From Mycobacterium vicinigordonae (GTDB lineage: Bacteria; Actinomycetota; Actinomycetes; Mycobacteriales; Mycobacteriaceae): 64,000 bases of DNA. How positions within the stretch are numbered: position 1 is the first letter of the stretch; every line of letters begins with the position of its first letter. The notes under the pieces are model-generated. The model was not told where the DNA came from and ran no database searches. It saw only the letters and a list, made by a program, of their open reading frames with translations. Of this stretch, positions 1-8,396 are shown in pieces. The stretch is taken from the NCBI RefSeq assembly GCF_013466425.1, contig NZ_CP059165.1, forward strand, positions 1,054,001 to 1,118,000. Reading direction: 5' to 3'. The position numbers were made by a program, and so were the translations under genes.

Positions 1-234
1 TGTACCTGCCACCACCAGGTCAGAGGGCATTTCCTTCTGGCGCAGCGGGCTTGAGGACGTTGATCGTCCGCAGGGCGTCCGCGTGTTGCTGTTGTGGAGG
101 TCTTCGATCCGAAGCCGGTGTCGCCGATCATCGCCCGATCGCTTCCGCCGTCGATGCGGACTTCGAAGTCGGGGAAGGTTAAGCGAGACATCGCCAAGAT
201 GCGCAGGCAGCAGAGGGGTCTTATCGTTTGGCAT
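1..234. other. Window edge, no supported gene
   Basis: I see no complete gene here. One plus-strand frame, read from about base 96 to a stop near 252, has protein-like composition (it includes FDPKPVSPIIARSLP), but it has no clear start and no family I recognise, and it would overlap the end of the minus-strand gene that follows. It may be the eroded end of a gene lying to the left. Confidence 0.3.
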
Positions 235-1530
235 TCAGCTCGGCTCGCCAGATGATCTGACCAGCCTGGTAGCGCGGTGAATACATTCTTCCAGCGGGCC
301 GCGGTCACAATATCGGTTCCAAACCCAGGCGGCACCGACGGCGACGGCGGCGAATACCGATAGATTCAGCACAGATTCGCCCGGTAGTGCTGCCCTATTG
401 TCGCGATCGTGGGCCGCCATGCCCATCGCTTCGATGGCGATGAGGTGGACGACGTAGACGGTCAATGACATCGAGCCCATAGCGACCAGGGGCGCTACCA
501 GTCGCGGGATTCGAATTGCGATGGATGTGCAGAGGGCTATCACGACGATCGCGGTACCTATACCGCCGACGATCTCGAATGGTGTGCCGGTGTGCTCCTC
601 GGCGTTGAACAGTGAACTCCATCGCAAACCACCGGGGCTTCCCGTCGTCGGGTTTGATTCGTCCATCGGGACCACGACGGGGCCGTGGACGATCCCCGTC
701 GCAATCCACGCGGTGCTGTAGGCGAGCACCGCGGCCCCAGCGCCGCCCACCGCTAGCGCGAGACGGGCTGCCGGTCGCCGTAGCTCAAGGCGACCCAGTG
801 CTATCCCGGCGATGATGAACGGTGTCCAGGTCAGAACGGGGTAGCCGCCAGTGAGGATCAAATTTGTCAGACTGTCGCCCCCCAGCCGGGCAAGGGGATC
901 GAATCGCTCCGCCGCAGTGAAGCTGGCGATAACGGCAGGCTGACGAAATACGATCGACGCCATCGGTGTCAGCAGCGCGAGCACGGCGGCGATCGCAAAG
1001 TTCGTCGTCGGTCGCAACCTCAAGAACGGCAGCGCAATAACGAAAAGGACGCCGTAGTACGCCAAGATCACCGGTATTGCCGTGCCCCACATTGTCAGGC
1101 CTGCGCCGAAGGCGAAGATGATGCCGGCCCGTACCACAGTCCGCCGCCGAAGCACGGCGGGCACAGCTTGACCCGCGGTGTGCGCACCACCCGTGGCCAG
1201 CGCGAGGGATAGGCCAGCCAAGGTGGCGAACAGGATCGAGGCGCGGCCGTGCGAGGCGTACATCATTGCGCCTACTACGCCGCCCACCTGGGGATCCGGA
1301 CCGACGTGGGCGGCGAACATTCCCAATATCGCGATACTGCGTGCCAGATCGATACCGGCGATCCGGCCGGTCACCGGTGGTTGGGAGTCGACGTGGCCGC
1401 CCGCCGGGTCGTGAACTAATCCGGTCACCGTCTGATCATGGTGGGGCCTATGGTGTTGCGGCACCTGGCAAGTGGCCATTTCGGCCATCCGACAGGCCAT
1501 GTCGCAGCTAGGTCCCGGAGACATACCCAT
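235..1530 (-). CDS. DUF418 / acyltransferase-like multi-pass membrane protein
   Basis: A 431-residue integral membrane protein with about ten hydrophobic segments. After a hydrophilic start of about 55 residues comes GRIAGIDLARSIAILGMFAAH, then HGRASILFATLAGLSLAL, the usual opening of DUF418 / YeiB-type proteins related to heparan-alpha-glucosaminide N-acetyltransferase. The C-terminal part (MGSMSLTVYVVHLI and onward) fits the DUF418 domain. Such proteins are thought to move acyl groups or ligands across the membrane, but the substrate is unknown. The start is uncertain: the first ATG has no clear ribosome-binding site, and methionines 10 to 20 residues later are possible. Confidence 0.75.
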   Translation of the reverse strand: MGMSPGPSCDMACRMAEMATCQVPQHHRPHHDQTVTGLVHDPAGGHVDSQPPVTGRIAGIDLARSIAILGMFAAHVGPDPQVGGVVGAMMYASHGRASILFATLAGLSLALATGGAHTAGQAVPAVLRRRTVVRAGIIFAFGAGLTMWGTAIPVILAYYGVLFVIALPFLRLRPTTNFAIAAVLALLTPMASIVFRQPAVIASFTAAERFDPLARLGGDSLTNLILTGGYPVLTWTPFIIAGIALGRLELRRPAARLALAVGGAGAAVLAYSTAWIATGIVHGPVVVPMDESNPTTGSPGGLRWSSLFNAEEHTGTPFEIVGGIGTAIVVIALCTSIAIRIPRLVAPLVAMGSMSLTVYVVHLIAIEAMGMAAHDRDNRAALPGESVLNLSVFAAVAVGAAWVWNRYCDRGPLEECIHRATRLVRSSGEPS

Positions 1531-1828
1531 CCGGCGTGAGCCAGCCGATTAGCGGAGAGAACTTAGCCACCTGGCTGGTCAGGAAGGATGACTGGTGTAT
1601 TTCCATTTCTGCTCGGGATCGGACAATTTAGCCCATGTGTGTCCGAACGGTGGCGATGTTGATCGATTACGGCGTGCCTTGCGATTGCTCGCGTTGATGT
1701 GGCGCCCGAGATCCTTACCGTCCAACGAGCGCAGTCCACGGGTGCCACCGGACTGGCGAAGACCGCGATATCACGCGTCTTGGAGTGCATTCCTGCGAGC
1801 GAATCATCGGCTGGTCGGAGCGCGCTCA
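1531..1828. other. Intergenic stretch, possibly eroded coding DNA
   Basis: No convincing gene. Several short frames on both strands have coding-like codon use, but each is cut by stops. One plus-strand frame (about 1660-1830) reads ARVDVAPEILTVQRAQST without a start. This looks like either a regulatory gap or a decayed gene. I see no insertion sequence ends or inverted repeats. Confidence 0.3.
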
Positions 1829-2035
1829 ATGACGGACATTAGGGCATTGCACGATGCGGAACGGTTCGTCGAATTGTGGTGCCTGTACGAACGCGGATTC
1901 TCGGACGGGATGACAGCAGCGATCCGAAAAGTCGACAATTCCATGCACTGCGCAGGCATAAGTAATCAACAAAGGGATATTTTGCTTACGCTCTCCGACT
2001 CGCTTCGAGACTTCAGAAAAACCAGGATTCGGTGA
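1829..2035 (+). CDS. Small hypothetical protein (doubtful)
   Basis: A possible 68-residue protein from an ATG at 1829 (MTDIRALHDAERFVELWCLY...). It is hydrophilic, appears helical, has two cysteines, no membrane segment and no family I recognise. The same frame is open upstream to 1595, but that part has poor composition, so I chose the internal ATG. There is no good ribosome-binding site. It faces the histidine kinase gene tail to tail with about 90 bases between. It could equally be non-coding. Confidence 0.3.
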   Translation: MTDIRALHDAERFVELWCLYERGFSDGMTAAIRKVDNSMHCAGISNQQRDILLTLSDSLRDFRKTRIR

Positions 2036-2122
2036 GCGATGTAAATCAGGGTAGGGCACCGGCAAGCTGCGAATTGTCCGCGTGACTCCTGTGCAAGTCT
2101 GCACATCCGTGGTCGCGGGAAG

Positions 2123-3256
2123 TCAAACGTGCATGGGCAGCGTCATCGACAGCTCGTAGCCGCCGCCGTCGAGGTGGCCTGCCGATAAGGTCCCTCCGAG
2201 TAGTTCGGCGCGTTCGCGCAGACCCAGCAGCCCGTGTTGGGCGCCAGGTAGCTCGTCGGGCGGGCGCTCGGCGTGGGTGTTCTTCATGGTCAACCGCACG
2301 TAGCGGCGACTGATTTTCAATTCCACCGTGGCGGTGGCGCCGGGGGCATGCTTGGTGACGTTGGTGAGGCCCTCTTGGACAGCGCGGTAGATGACACGCT
2401 GTACCGCTGCTGGAGGGACGGTGGCGGTGTCTGAACGCGTGCTAATGACAGCCGGGACACCGGAAGCTGCGACCAGTGCCGCGACGTTGTCAATTCCTGG
2501 GGGCGGTGCCGGCTCGGCGGTGTTGCTGCTGGCCGCGCGCAGCACTCCCACCATCTGGCGCAGCTCGTCGAGAGTTTGCACACTCAGCGCGCGAATGGTG
2601 CGTGCTGTCTGGGCGGTGGCCTCATCTCGTGTGGTGACCTGTAGGGCACCTGCCTGGACCGCGATCAGGCTCACCTGATGTGACACCACATCGTGCATCT
2701 CGCGGGCGAGGTCAGCGCGTTCACGCGCCAATGCAGTCTCGATGAGTAGGTGTTCCTCGTGCTGGCGCACGCGTTCAATCTCGGCCAGCTTGCCCGCCAG
2801 GTCAGCCCTGGCCCGCATCAGCAGGCCAAGCGAGATCGGCGCGATTGCGAAAATGATGCCGTAGAGACCGGCCCACACGGTGCTCAGGGCCGAATACGGC
2901 TTTGCCCACGGCGCCGTGTAGCAGACGAAAGCCGTGAGCGCACAAAGAGTCAGCCGGCTGCGTGCCTGCCGTTGTTGGGCTACCGCGACCAAGCTCAACT
3001 GGGAGGCCAGCATCCCGGTGCTGAGCGCTGTGGCAGGAATGGTCAGCGCGAACGCTATATAGGGAGCCCGGTTGCGGAAGAACAATCCACCTACGGCGAA
3101 AGCCGCTAATACCAAACTGAGGAAAACGGGCACTGTCCAACCTGAGACGTAGGTCTGGCTGTACAGGGTGGATACCGTGGTGTCGGTGGCCGCGAGCGCG
3201 ATCAGCGCGCCATTGAGGGCGCGCTGGCGTGTAAGCGTTGGAGGCCGGAGTTTCAT
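2123..3256 (-). CDS. Two-component sensor histidine kinase (NarL/HisKA_3 type)
   Basis: A 377-residue membrane kinase. Residues about 12-148 form four to six membrane segments with little room for an outside sensor loop, suggesting a signal sensed in or at the membrane. A short coiled-coil stretch (about 150-180) leads to the HisKA_3 dimerisation helix with the phospho-acceptor His188 in REMHDVVSHQ. The C-terminal HATPase domain contains QEGLTNVTKHA (N box) and GLLGLRERAELLGG (G box). The ATG overlaps the stop of the upstream response regulator by 4 bases (ATGA), so the two are translationally coupled and surely partners. No target gene is obvious nearby. Confidence 0.92.
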   Translation of the reverse strand: MKLRPPTLTRQRALNGALIALAATDTTVSTLYSQTYVSGWTVPVFLSLVLAAFAVGGLFFRNRAPYIAFALTIPATALSTGMLASQLSLVAVAQQRQARSRLTLCALTAFVCYTAPWAKPYSALSTVWAGLYGIIFAIAPISLGLLMRARADLAGKLAEIERVRQHEEHLLIETALARERADLAREMHDVVSHQVSLIAVQAGALQVTTRDEATAQTARTIRALSVQTLDELRQMVGVLRAASSNTAEPAPPPGIDNVAALVAASGVPAVISTRSDTATVPPAAVQRVIYRAVQEGLTNVTKHAPGATATVELKISRRYVRLTMKNTHAERPPDELPGAQHGLLGLRERAELLGGTLSAGHLDGGGYELSMTLPMHV

Positions 3257-3906
3257 GGTGGATGTGGATCCAGGACTCCGGCACGCTGAGCGATGATCGC
3301 TGCTTCTACCCGAGTCTTGACCGAGAGCTTGTTAAGGATTGCGCTGACTTGATCTTTGACGGTGCCGACACTCGAGAACAGTTTCGCCGCGATCTCGCGG
3401 TTGGAAAGCCCCCGTGCCAATAGTCGCAACACGTCGAGCTCACGGCGACTGAGTTCAGCCGCTTTCCGCTGGGCGGCCCCATCTACCCGTTCATCGAGAA
3501 ATCCCGCAATCACCTTGGGGCTGACCTTTTCCGAGAGCACAAGCCCACCCGCGGCGAGCGTGCGCACCATGGCAGGTAGCTGCACTGGGTCGGTGTCCTT
3601 GAGCAGGAACCCAGACGCACCCAGACGCAGCGCCGAGGCGATGTAGTCGTCCGCGTCGAACGTAGTCAGCATCGCGACCACCGGTGGTCTGCTGACGGCC
3701 ATCAACTCGGTCAATACCACCAAGCCGTCCTTTTCGGGCATCCGGATGTCAAGCAACACCACGTCCGGTTGGTGCTCGGTGATCACCTCGGTTGCATGCA
3801 CACCGTCGGTGGTGGCGACCACGTCAACGTCCTGTGTCGCCGAAAGAATCAACTCAAACCCAGATCGGATCAGGGCTTCGTCGTCGACAATGACCACGCT
3901 GACCAC
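3253..3906 (-). CDS. NarL/LuxR-family response regulator
   Basis: A 217-residue DNA-binding response regulator. The receiver domain has acidic residues Asp8/Asp9, the phosphorylation site Asp53 in VVLLDIRMP, and the conserved Thr and Lys later (LTTFDADD, FLLKD). The C-terminal LuxR helix-turn-helix contains ELSRRELDVLRLLARGLSNR and VGTVKDQVSAILNKL. I chose the GTG at 3906 because GGAGGT lies 8 bases before it and the receiver domain begins at once (VVSVVIVDDE); an in-frame upstream extension of 65 codons has no receiver-like sequence. It is the first gene of the pair with the kinase at 2123-3256. Confidence 0.92.
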   Translation of the reverse strand: MVSVVIVDDEALIRSGFELILSATQDVDVVATTDGVHATEVITEHQPDVVLLDIRMPEKDGLVVLTELMAVSRPPVVAMLTTFDADDYIASALRLGASGFLLKDTDPVQLPAMVRTLAAGGLVLSEKVSPKVIAGFLDERVDGAAQRKAAELSRRELDVLRLLARGLSNREIAAKLFSSVGTVKDQVSAILNKLSVKTRVEAAIIAQRAGVLDPHPP

Positions 3907-4177
3907 GGGACGGCACCTCCCTTTGCACGGACATCCCTGCAGGAACGTACTAGCAATAGCGAGTGCCGACGCTACGGTTGGCCAGATACCTAGCCGACTG
4001 GATGGTGAATTTGGCCACTCGTCGGCCATTCTGCACGACATAAAGGTGCAAGCTTCAATGCGTGATCGACCGGCACCGAGAGCGGGCGTGACGCTGGACA
4101 TGGTTCATCCAATCGGCCGCGAAGTCCCGACGCCCGGCGGATTTCGATTCTAGGCGCTGGTTGCCATCGTTAAGTTC

Positions 4178-4540
4178 ATGAATGAAATTACCGCGCAGTC
4201 AAACGAAGCGGCGACGAACAACACTGAGGATATGGTTGCCCCTGCTGAGCCTTCCCATCGGATATATCGGATCGCGGCCGGAATCGGAATCGCCGTCGGC
4301 GGTGTGATCATTGCCAGCGCCATTTTCGCGCTCGGGTACCTAATTGGCAGCCAGTCGCCCGATTGGTGGGACACCGGAATGTACTCCAGCGACGCTGACG
4401 ACATGGATTGGTGTGACAACTGGTACGGAAGCGACCCAGGCTGGGACTCGTCCCCGTCTGGCTTTGACAGGCAAAGCAGCAGGCCCCCAAGCTCGCCACC
4501 GGCTAGCGCGCCAGCGACACCGCCTGCATCGCACCCGTAG
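4178..4540 (+). CDS. Small single-pass membrane protein with W/D-rich tail
   Basis: A 120-residue protein of unknown function. Residues about 28-56 (RIAAGIGIAVGGVIIASAIFALGYLIG) form one membrane segment after a short acidic N-terminus, a layout common to small mycobacterial envelope proteins. The part after the membrane is rich in Trp and Asp (SPDWWDTG, DDMDWCDNWYGSDPGWD) and ends in a Pro/Ser/Ala-rich tail (SSRPPSSPPASAPATPPAS). The ATG has no strong ribosome-binding site. A 166-residue frame covers the same DNA on the other strand, but its composition is poor. The gene is divergent from the two-component pair, with about 270 bases between, and could be a target of it. Confidence 0.6.
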   Translation: MNEITAQSNEAATNNTEDMVAPAEPSHRIYRIAAGIGIAVGGVIIASAIFALGYLIGSQSPDWWDTGMYSSDADDMDWCDNWYGSDPGWDSSPSGFDRQSSRPPSSPPASAPATPPASHP

Positions 4541-4646
4541 TCACTGTCACCGACGGGAACGTTGTCCACGTATTGCCGTGCAGTAGACCCGCCCGAAACC
4601 GGGATGCACACGGCGCAGGCCCTGGTATCCCGGGGCCGCGGCCGAA

Positions 4647-5579
4647 TCAACGCAGCTGCGGCAGCACTTCGGTCGCGAACAGTTCCAGGTGCGCCAGGTC
4701 AGACATGTCGAGCAGCTGCGCGTAGACGCGCTGCACACCCAACTCGATCCATGGCCCCAGCTTGTCGACGATCTCGGCGGATGTGCCAACCAGAGGACTG
4801 TTGGATCGCATCTCGTCGACGTCCCGGCCGATCACCTTGGCACGACGCGACACCTCGGCCTCGTCGCTGCCGGCGCACAGCACGAACGCGCACGAGTAGA
4901 CCATCGAATCCGGCGCCCGCCCGGCCGCCGCAACCGCATCGGCCACCCGGGTGAACTGCGTGCGAACCACTTCGAACGGCGCGAACGGCACGTTGAACTC
5001 AGCCGCATACTGTGCGGCCAGTGCCGGAGTCCGCTTTGCGCCGGTGCCGCCGATCACGATCGGCGGGTGGGGACTCTGCGTCGGCTTGGGCAACGCGGGT
5101 GATTCGACGATGGTGTAGTGCTCGCCGGCGTAGTCGAACGTCTCACCGGGCGGCGTGCTCCACAACCCGCTGACGATGGCGAGTTGCTCGGTGAGCCGGT
5201 CGAACCGCTCGCGCACCGACGGGAACGGAATTCCGTACGCCCGGTGCTCAGCTTCGAACCAGCCGCTGCCCAAGCCGAATTCGACTCGGCCACCGCTCAT
5301 TTCGTCGACCTGCGCTACCGCGATAGCCAGCGGTCCCGGGTAGCGGAACGTCGCGGATGTCACTAGCGTGCCCAACCGGATCGTCGACGTTTCGCGGGCG
5401 ATCGCGCCCAGCGTCACCCACGAATCCGTCGGCCCCGGCAGACCGTCGCCGCTCATCGCCGCATAGTGGTCGGACCGGAAGAAGGCATCGAAGCCGAGGG
5501 TCTCGGCGGCCCGCGCGACTGCCAGCTGGTCGGCGTAACGGGAACCCTGTTGCGGTTCTACGAAAATGCGAACGTCCAT
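4647..5579 (-). CDS. LLM-class F420-dependent oxidoreductase (luciferase-like)
   Basis: A 310-residue TIM-barrel protein of the luciferase-like monooxygenase family, which in mycobacteria usually uses coenzyme F420. Typical stretches are ETLGFDAFFRSDHY, IRLGTLVTSATFRYPGPLA, VDEMSGGRVEFGLGSGWFE and HPPIVIGGTG. The ATG at 5579 follows GGGGGGAGG by 5 bases; an upstream ATG at 5606 lacks this. It is the last gene of a three-gene minus-strand operon with an acyl-CoA ligase (23-base gap) and a mycofactocin-type SDR, so it probably reduces or oxidises an intermediate of the same acyl-CoA or alcohol pathway. The substrate cannot be told from sequence. Confidence 0.9.
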   Translation of the reverse strand: MDVRIFVEPQQGSRYADQLAVARAAETLGFDAFFRSDHYAAMSGDGLPGPTDSWVTLGAIARETSTIRLGTLVTSATFRYPGPLAIAVAQVDEMSGGRVEFGLGSGWFEAEHRAYGIPFPSVRERFDRLTEQLAIVSGLWSTPPGETFDYAGEHYTIVESPALPKPTQSPHPPIVIGGTGAKRTPALAAQYAAEFNVPFAPFEVVRTQFTRVADAVAAAGRAPDSMVYSCAFVLCAGSDEAEVSRRAKVIGRDVDEMRSNSPLVGTSAEIVDKLGPWIELGVQRVYAQLLDMSDLAHLELFATEVLPQLR

Positions 5580-5602
5580 CGATGCCTCCCCCCTTAGCGC
5601 GA

Positions 5603-7171
5603 TCACACCGTGGCGCGATCGTGGCCCTCCCAGTAGGGCCTCCGTAGATCCTTTTTCATGATCTTGCCGGTGGGATTGCGCGGTAGTTCGTCGGCGAAGT
5701 CGACGGACTTAGGACACTTATAGGCGGCCAGCCGCTCGCGGGCGAAGGCGATGATCTCCTCCTCGGTGGCTTCACCCTCAAGTGAGACAACGGCTTTCAC
5801 CACTTCGCCCCATTTGTCGTCGGGTATCCCGATGATCGCGACCTCGGCCACCGCCGGGTGCTCGGCCAGCACCTGTTCCACCTCGATCGAGTAGATGTTC
5901 TCCCCGCCCGAGATGATCATGTCCTTGAGCCGATCCTCGACGAAGATGTAGCCACCGTCGTCGACGCGCCCGATGTCGCCGGTTCGGAACCAGCCGTCCT
6001 CGGTGATCGCCTCGGCGGTCGCCTCCGGCTTGTTGTGGTAGCCCTTCATCAGTTGCGGTGTGCGGAACCACAATTCGCCCTGCTCGCCGGCCGGCACGTC
6101 CTTGAGCGTGAACGGGTCGACCACCCGCACCTCCGCGTTGGGCACCAGCGTGCCCGCGCTGGTTAACCGCTCGGGGTTGTCCTGCGCGCGGTGCGCATCC
6201 GGAAGCAGGTGGCTGATCACACCACACACTTCGGTCAGGCCATAGGCCTGGATGAAGTCGGTGTTCGGCCACGCCTCCAATGCCGCCCGCAGCAACGGCA
6301 ACGGCATCGGCGACGCGCCATAGGAGTACGTCTTCAGCGCGCCGAAGAGCTTCACGGCGTCCTCACCGGACTCGAGCACCTTCGCCAGCACCGCGGGTAC
6401 CAGGAATGTTCGGTTGGCGCCCTTGAGGATTGCGCCGGCCAGTGTCATGCCGTCGACATCGCGCGTCATCACGCTGGGCACGCCGTCGTGGATGCCGAAC
6501 TGCACATAGGAAGATCCGCCCACATGGAACAGCGGCATGGAGACCATGCTCTTATCGCCCGGGTCGAACTCGAATCCCTCGTGCGCATTGATCGTGTGCG
6601 CGATTATGTTCGCCTGCGTCAGCATTACGCCCTTGGGACGACCCGTGGTGCCCGAGGAGTACATGATGATGCACACGTCGTCGGGTTCGACGTCGTCGGA
6701 GCGGTCGACGGGGGATGCCCCGGCCAGCAGCGCCTCGTACTCGTCGCCGTCGCCGCCTTCGGGCGTGACCTCGATGACGTGTTCGACCTTGGTGAGGTCA
6801 CCACGAATCTTGTCGATGCTCGGCTTGAACTCCGACCCGACGATGAGCACCTTGGCTCCCGAATCGTTGAGGACGTAGTCAAGTTCGTCCGCGGCCAGCC
6901 TGAAGTTGATGATCGCATTGGCCGCGCCCAGCGACGCCGCGGCGAAGGTCAGCTCGACACACGCGGGGTGGTTCTTGTCCAGGAACGCCACCACGTCACC
7001 GCGCTTGACCCCGAAGTCGGTGAGCGCACCCGCCAAACGGCGGACTCTGTCGTTCCACTGTGCCCAGGTCCACTTGCGGTCCAGGTAGTCGATTGCCTCG
7101 TCGTCGGGTTTGGTGGCGGCCCAGTGGGCAACGCGCTCGTCGAGGAAGCGAGGGTCAGCTAGGTCAGACAT
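5603..7171 (-). CDS. Acyl-CoA ligase (FadD-type, class I adenylate-forming)
   Basis: A 522-residue ATP-dependent acid-CoA ligase. The P-loop-like motif IIMYSSGTTGRPKGVM, the acid-binding motif AYGLTEVCG, the GYHNKPEATAEAI and DGWFRTGDIG motifs, the hinge DRLKDMIISGGENIYS and the C-terminal catalytic lysine in RNPTGKIMKKDLR are all present. It activates a carboxylic acid as acyl-AMP and then acyl-CoA in the cytoplasm. It lies 15 bases after the SDR and 23 bases before the luciferase-like gene, so the three are almost certainly one transcript. The chain length or ring type of the acid cannot be read from sequence. Confidence 0.92.
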   Translation of the reverse strand: MSDLADPRFLDERVAHWAATKPDDEAIDYLDRKWTWAQWNDRVRRLAGALTDFGVKRGDVVAFLDKNHPACVELTFAAASLGAANAIINFRLAADELDYVLNDSGAKVLIVGSEFKPSIDKIRGDLTKVEHVIEVTPEGGDGDEYEALLAGASPVDRSDDVEPDDVCIIMYSSGTTGRPKGVMLTQANIIAHTINAHEGFEFDPGDKSMVSMPLFHVGGSSYVQFGIHDGVPSVMTRDVDGMTLAGAILKGANRTFLVPAVLAKVLESGEDAVKLFGALKTYSYGASPMPLPLLRAALEAWPNTDFIQAYGLTEVCGVISHLLPDAHRAQDNPERLTSAGTLVPNAEVRVVDPFTLKDVPAGEQGELWFRTPQLMKGYHNKPEATAEAITEDGWFRTGDIGRVDDGGYIFVEDRLKDMIISGGENIYSIEVEQVLAEHPAVAEVAIIGIPDDKWGEVVKAVVSLEGEATEEEIIAFARERLAAYKCPKSVDFADELPRNPTGKIMKKDLRRPYWEGHDRATV

Positions 7172-7186
7172 GCGACGAGCCTTTCA

Positions 7187-7990
7187 TCAGTGGATACGGG
7201 CGCTCCCGCCGAGCCCGATTTCCAACACGCTGCCGGTGATGACCCCGCGGTCGGTGACCAGGTACACCACCCCACGGCTAACGTCTTCGGCTTCGATCCA
7301 GGGCTGCGGTATCGGGTTGGCTTTCATCATGCGGCGCACCAGTTCGTCGGGAACGTCGTCGCCGCCGCCTGGCTGGACCATCGGCGTCCGCGTGGTGGTC
7401 GGGCAGACGACGTTGATGGTGATGCCCTCTTTGGCGACTTCCAGCGCGGCCGACTTGGCCAATCCGATCACACCCCACTTGGTGGCGTTGTAAGCCGCCA
7501 GGTCGGGGATGCCCATCCGCCCGCCCATCGAGGAAGTCACCACGATCCGGCCGAAGCGCTGGCGGCGCATCACCGGGATGGCCGCACGCAGTGTGTGGAA
7601 GACACCGGTCAGGTTGGTGTCCAGCAGCTGCTGCCAGATGGTATCGCTGACCTGGTCTAAGGGGCCGGTGCTGACGACAGCGGCGTTGGCTACCACGATG
7701 TCGAGGCTGCCCAGATCGTTGACCGTCTGCTCGACGGCCGCCCTCACCTGGGCGGCGTCGCGTACGTCGACGGTCAACGGCACGCAGCGCCGACCCAGCT
7801 CTTCCACCAGCTTGGCGGTCACGCGCAAGTCGTCTTCGGTGCCCAGCGGATAGGTCAAGTCCTGCATGGGTCCGGGTGCATCGGCGGCGACGATATCGGC
7901 ACCTGCTGCGGCCAGTGCGACTGCATGCGCACGGCCCTGACCTCGGGCGCCACCGGTGATCAGCGCGACCCGTCCATCCAATTCACCCAT
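7187..7990 (-). CDS. Mycofactocin-type SDR oxidoreductase
   Basis: A 267-residue short-chain dehydrogenase. The N-terminal dinucleotide motif is TGGARGQGR, followed by ADIVAADAPG and an insertion (PMQDLTYPLGTEDDL) before the next helix; this insertion is the mark of the SDR subfamily thought to use mycofactocin as electron acceptor and to keep NAD bound. The catalytic Ser-Tyr-Lys set is present (VTSSMGG, then YNATKWG). It is the first gene of the operon with the acyl-CoA ligase and the luciferase-like oxidoreductase, so a plausible route is alcohol to ketone or aldehyde, then acid activation. Substrate unknown. Confidence 0.9.
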   Translation of the reverse strand: MGELDGRVALITGGARGQGRAHAVALAAAGADIVAADAPGPMQDLTYPLGTEDDLRVTAKLVEELGRRCVPLTVDVRDAAQVRAAVEQTVNDLGSLDIVVANAAVVSTGPLDQVSDTIWQQLLDTNLTGVFHTLRAAIPVMRRQRFGRIVVTSSMGGRMGIPDLAAYNATKWGVIGLAKSAALEVAKEGITINVVCPTTTRTPMVQPGGGDDVPDELVRRMMKANPIPQPWIEAEDVSRGVVYLVTDRGVITGSVLEIGLGGSARIH

Positions 7991-8055
7991 AGCCGGTCAC
8001 GTTAGCAGTCAGGCCTGGCCGCGAAAACAATTGCAGCGCGACCTGTTTAGCGCCG

Positions 8056-8295
8056 TCACGGCGAATTGGCGTGTGGGGGTTGGGGTTCGCAGTCGCCTTG
8101 CACGCAGCTGGTGATACCGGGCCGGACGGGCGGTGCGGTCATTTTGGGCACGTGCGGGCAGTCTGTGGTTGCAGTGGAGGTGTCGTCGACGCACGACAGA
8201 AGTTCGGTGCCGTTACTCAGCGACGGGGCTGGAGCCGGCGCGCCTGCCAGCGTCACCGCGACAATTGTCCCTGCCAGCAGTTTGAGTGCGATCAT
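8056..8295 (-). CDS. Small exported cysteine-containing protein
   Basis: A 79-residue protein beginning MIALKLLAGTIVAVTLAGAP, a clear signal peptide with likely cleavage near residues 20-24. The mature part is about 55 residues with four cysteines (LLSCVDD, TTDCPHV, ITSCVQGDCEP), suggesting two disulphides, and a Pro-rich end. I chose the ATG at 8295 because GAGGAGG lies 7 bases before it; the frame extends 15 codons upstream without signal-like sequence. No known family recognised. It is divergent from the PfkB kinase gene, with about 100 bases between. Confidence 0.7.
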   Translation of the reverse strand: MIALKLLAGTIVAVTLAGAPAPAPSLSNGTELLSCVDDTSTATTDCPHVPKMTAPPVRPGITSCVQGDCEPQPPHANSP

Positions 8296-8396
8296 CGGAT
8301 CGCCTCCTCGAGATCGACAGCTCGCGACTAGGTAGCACAATAGCCCCGTGGCCGCCGGATGTGGGGATCAATCTGCGCTGTGAAAGAAGCCTCGTG

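Noticed and set aside
6191..7162. 323-codon plus-strand frame opposite the acyl-CoA ligase
   Set aside because: Antisense to a complete ligase gene; no motif of its own.
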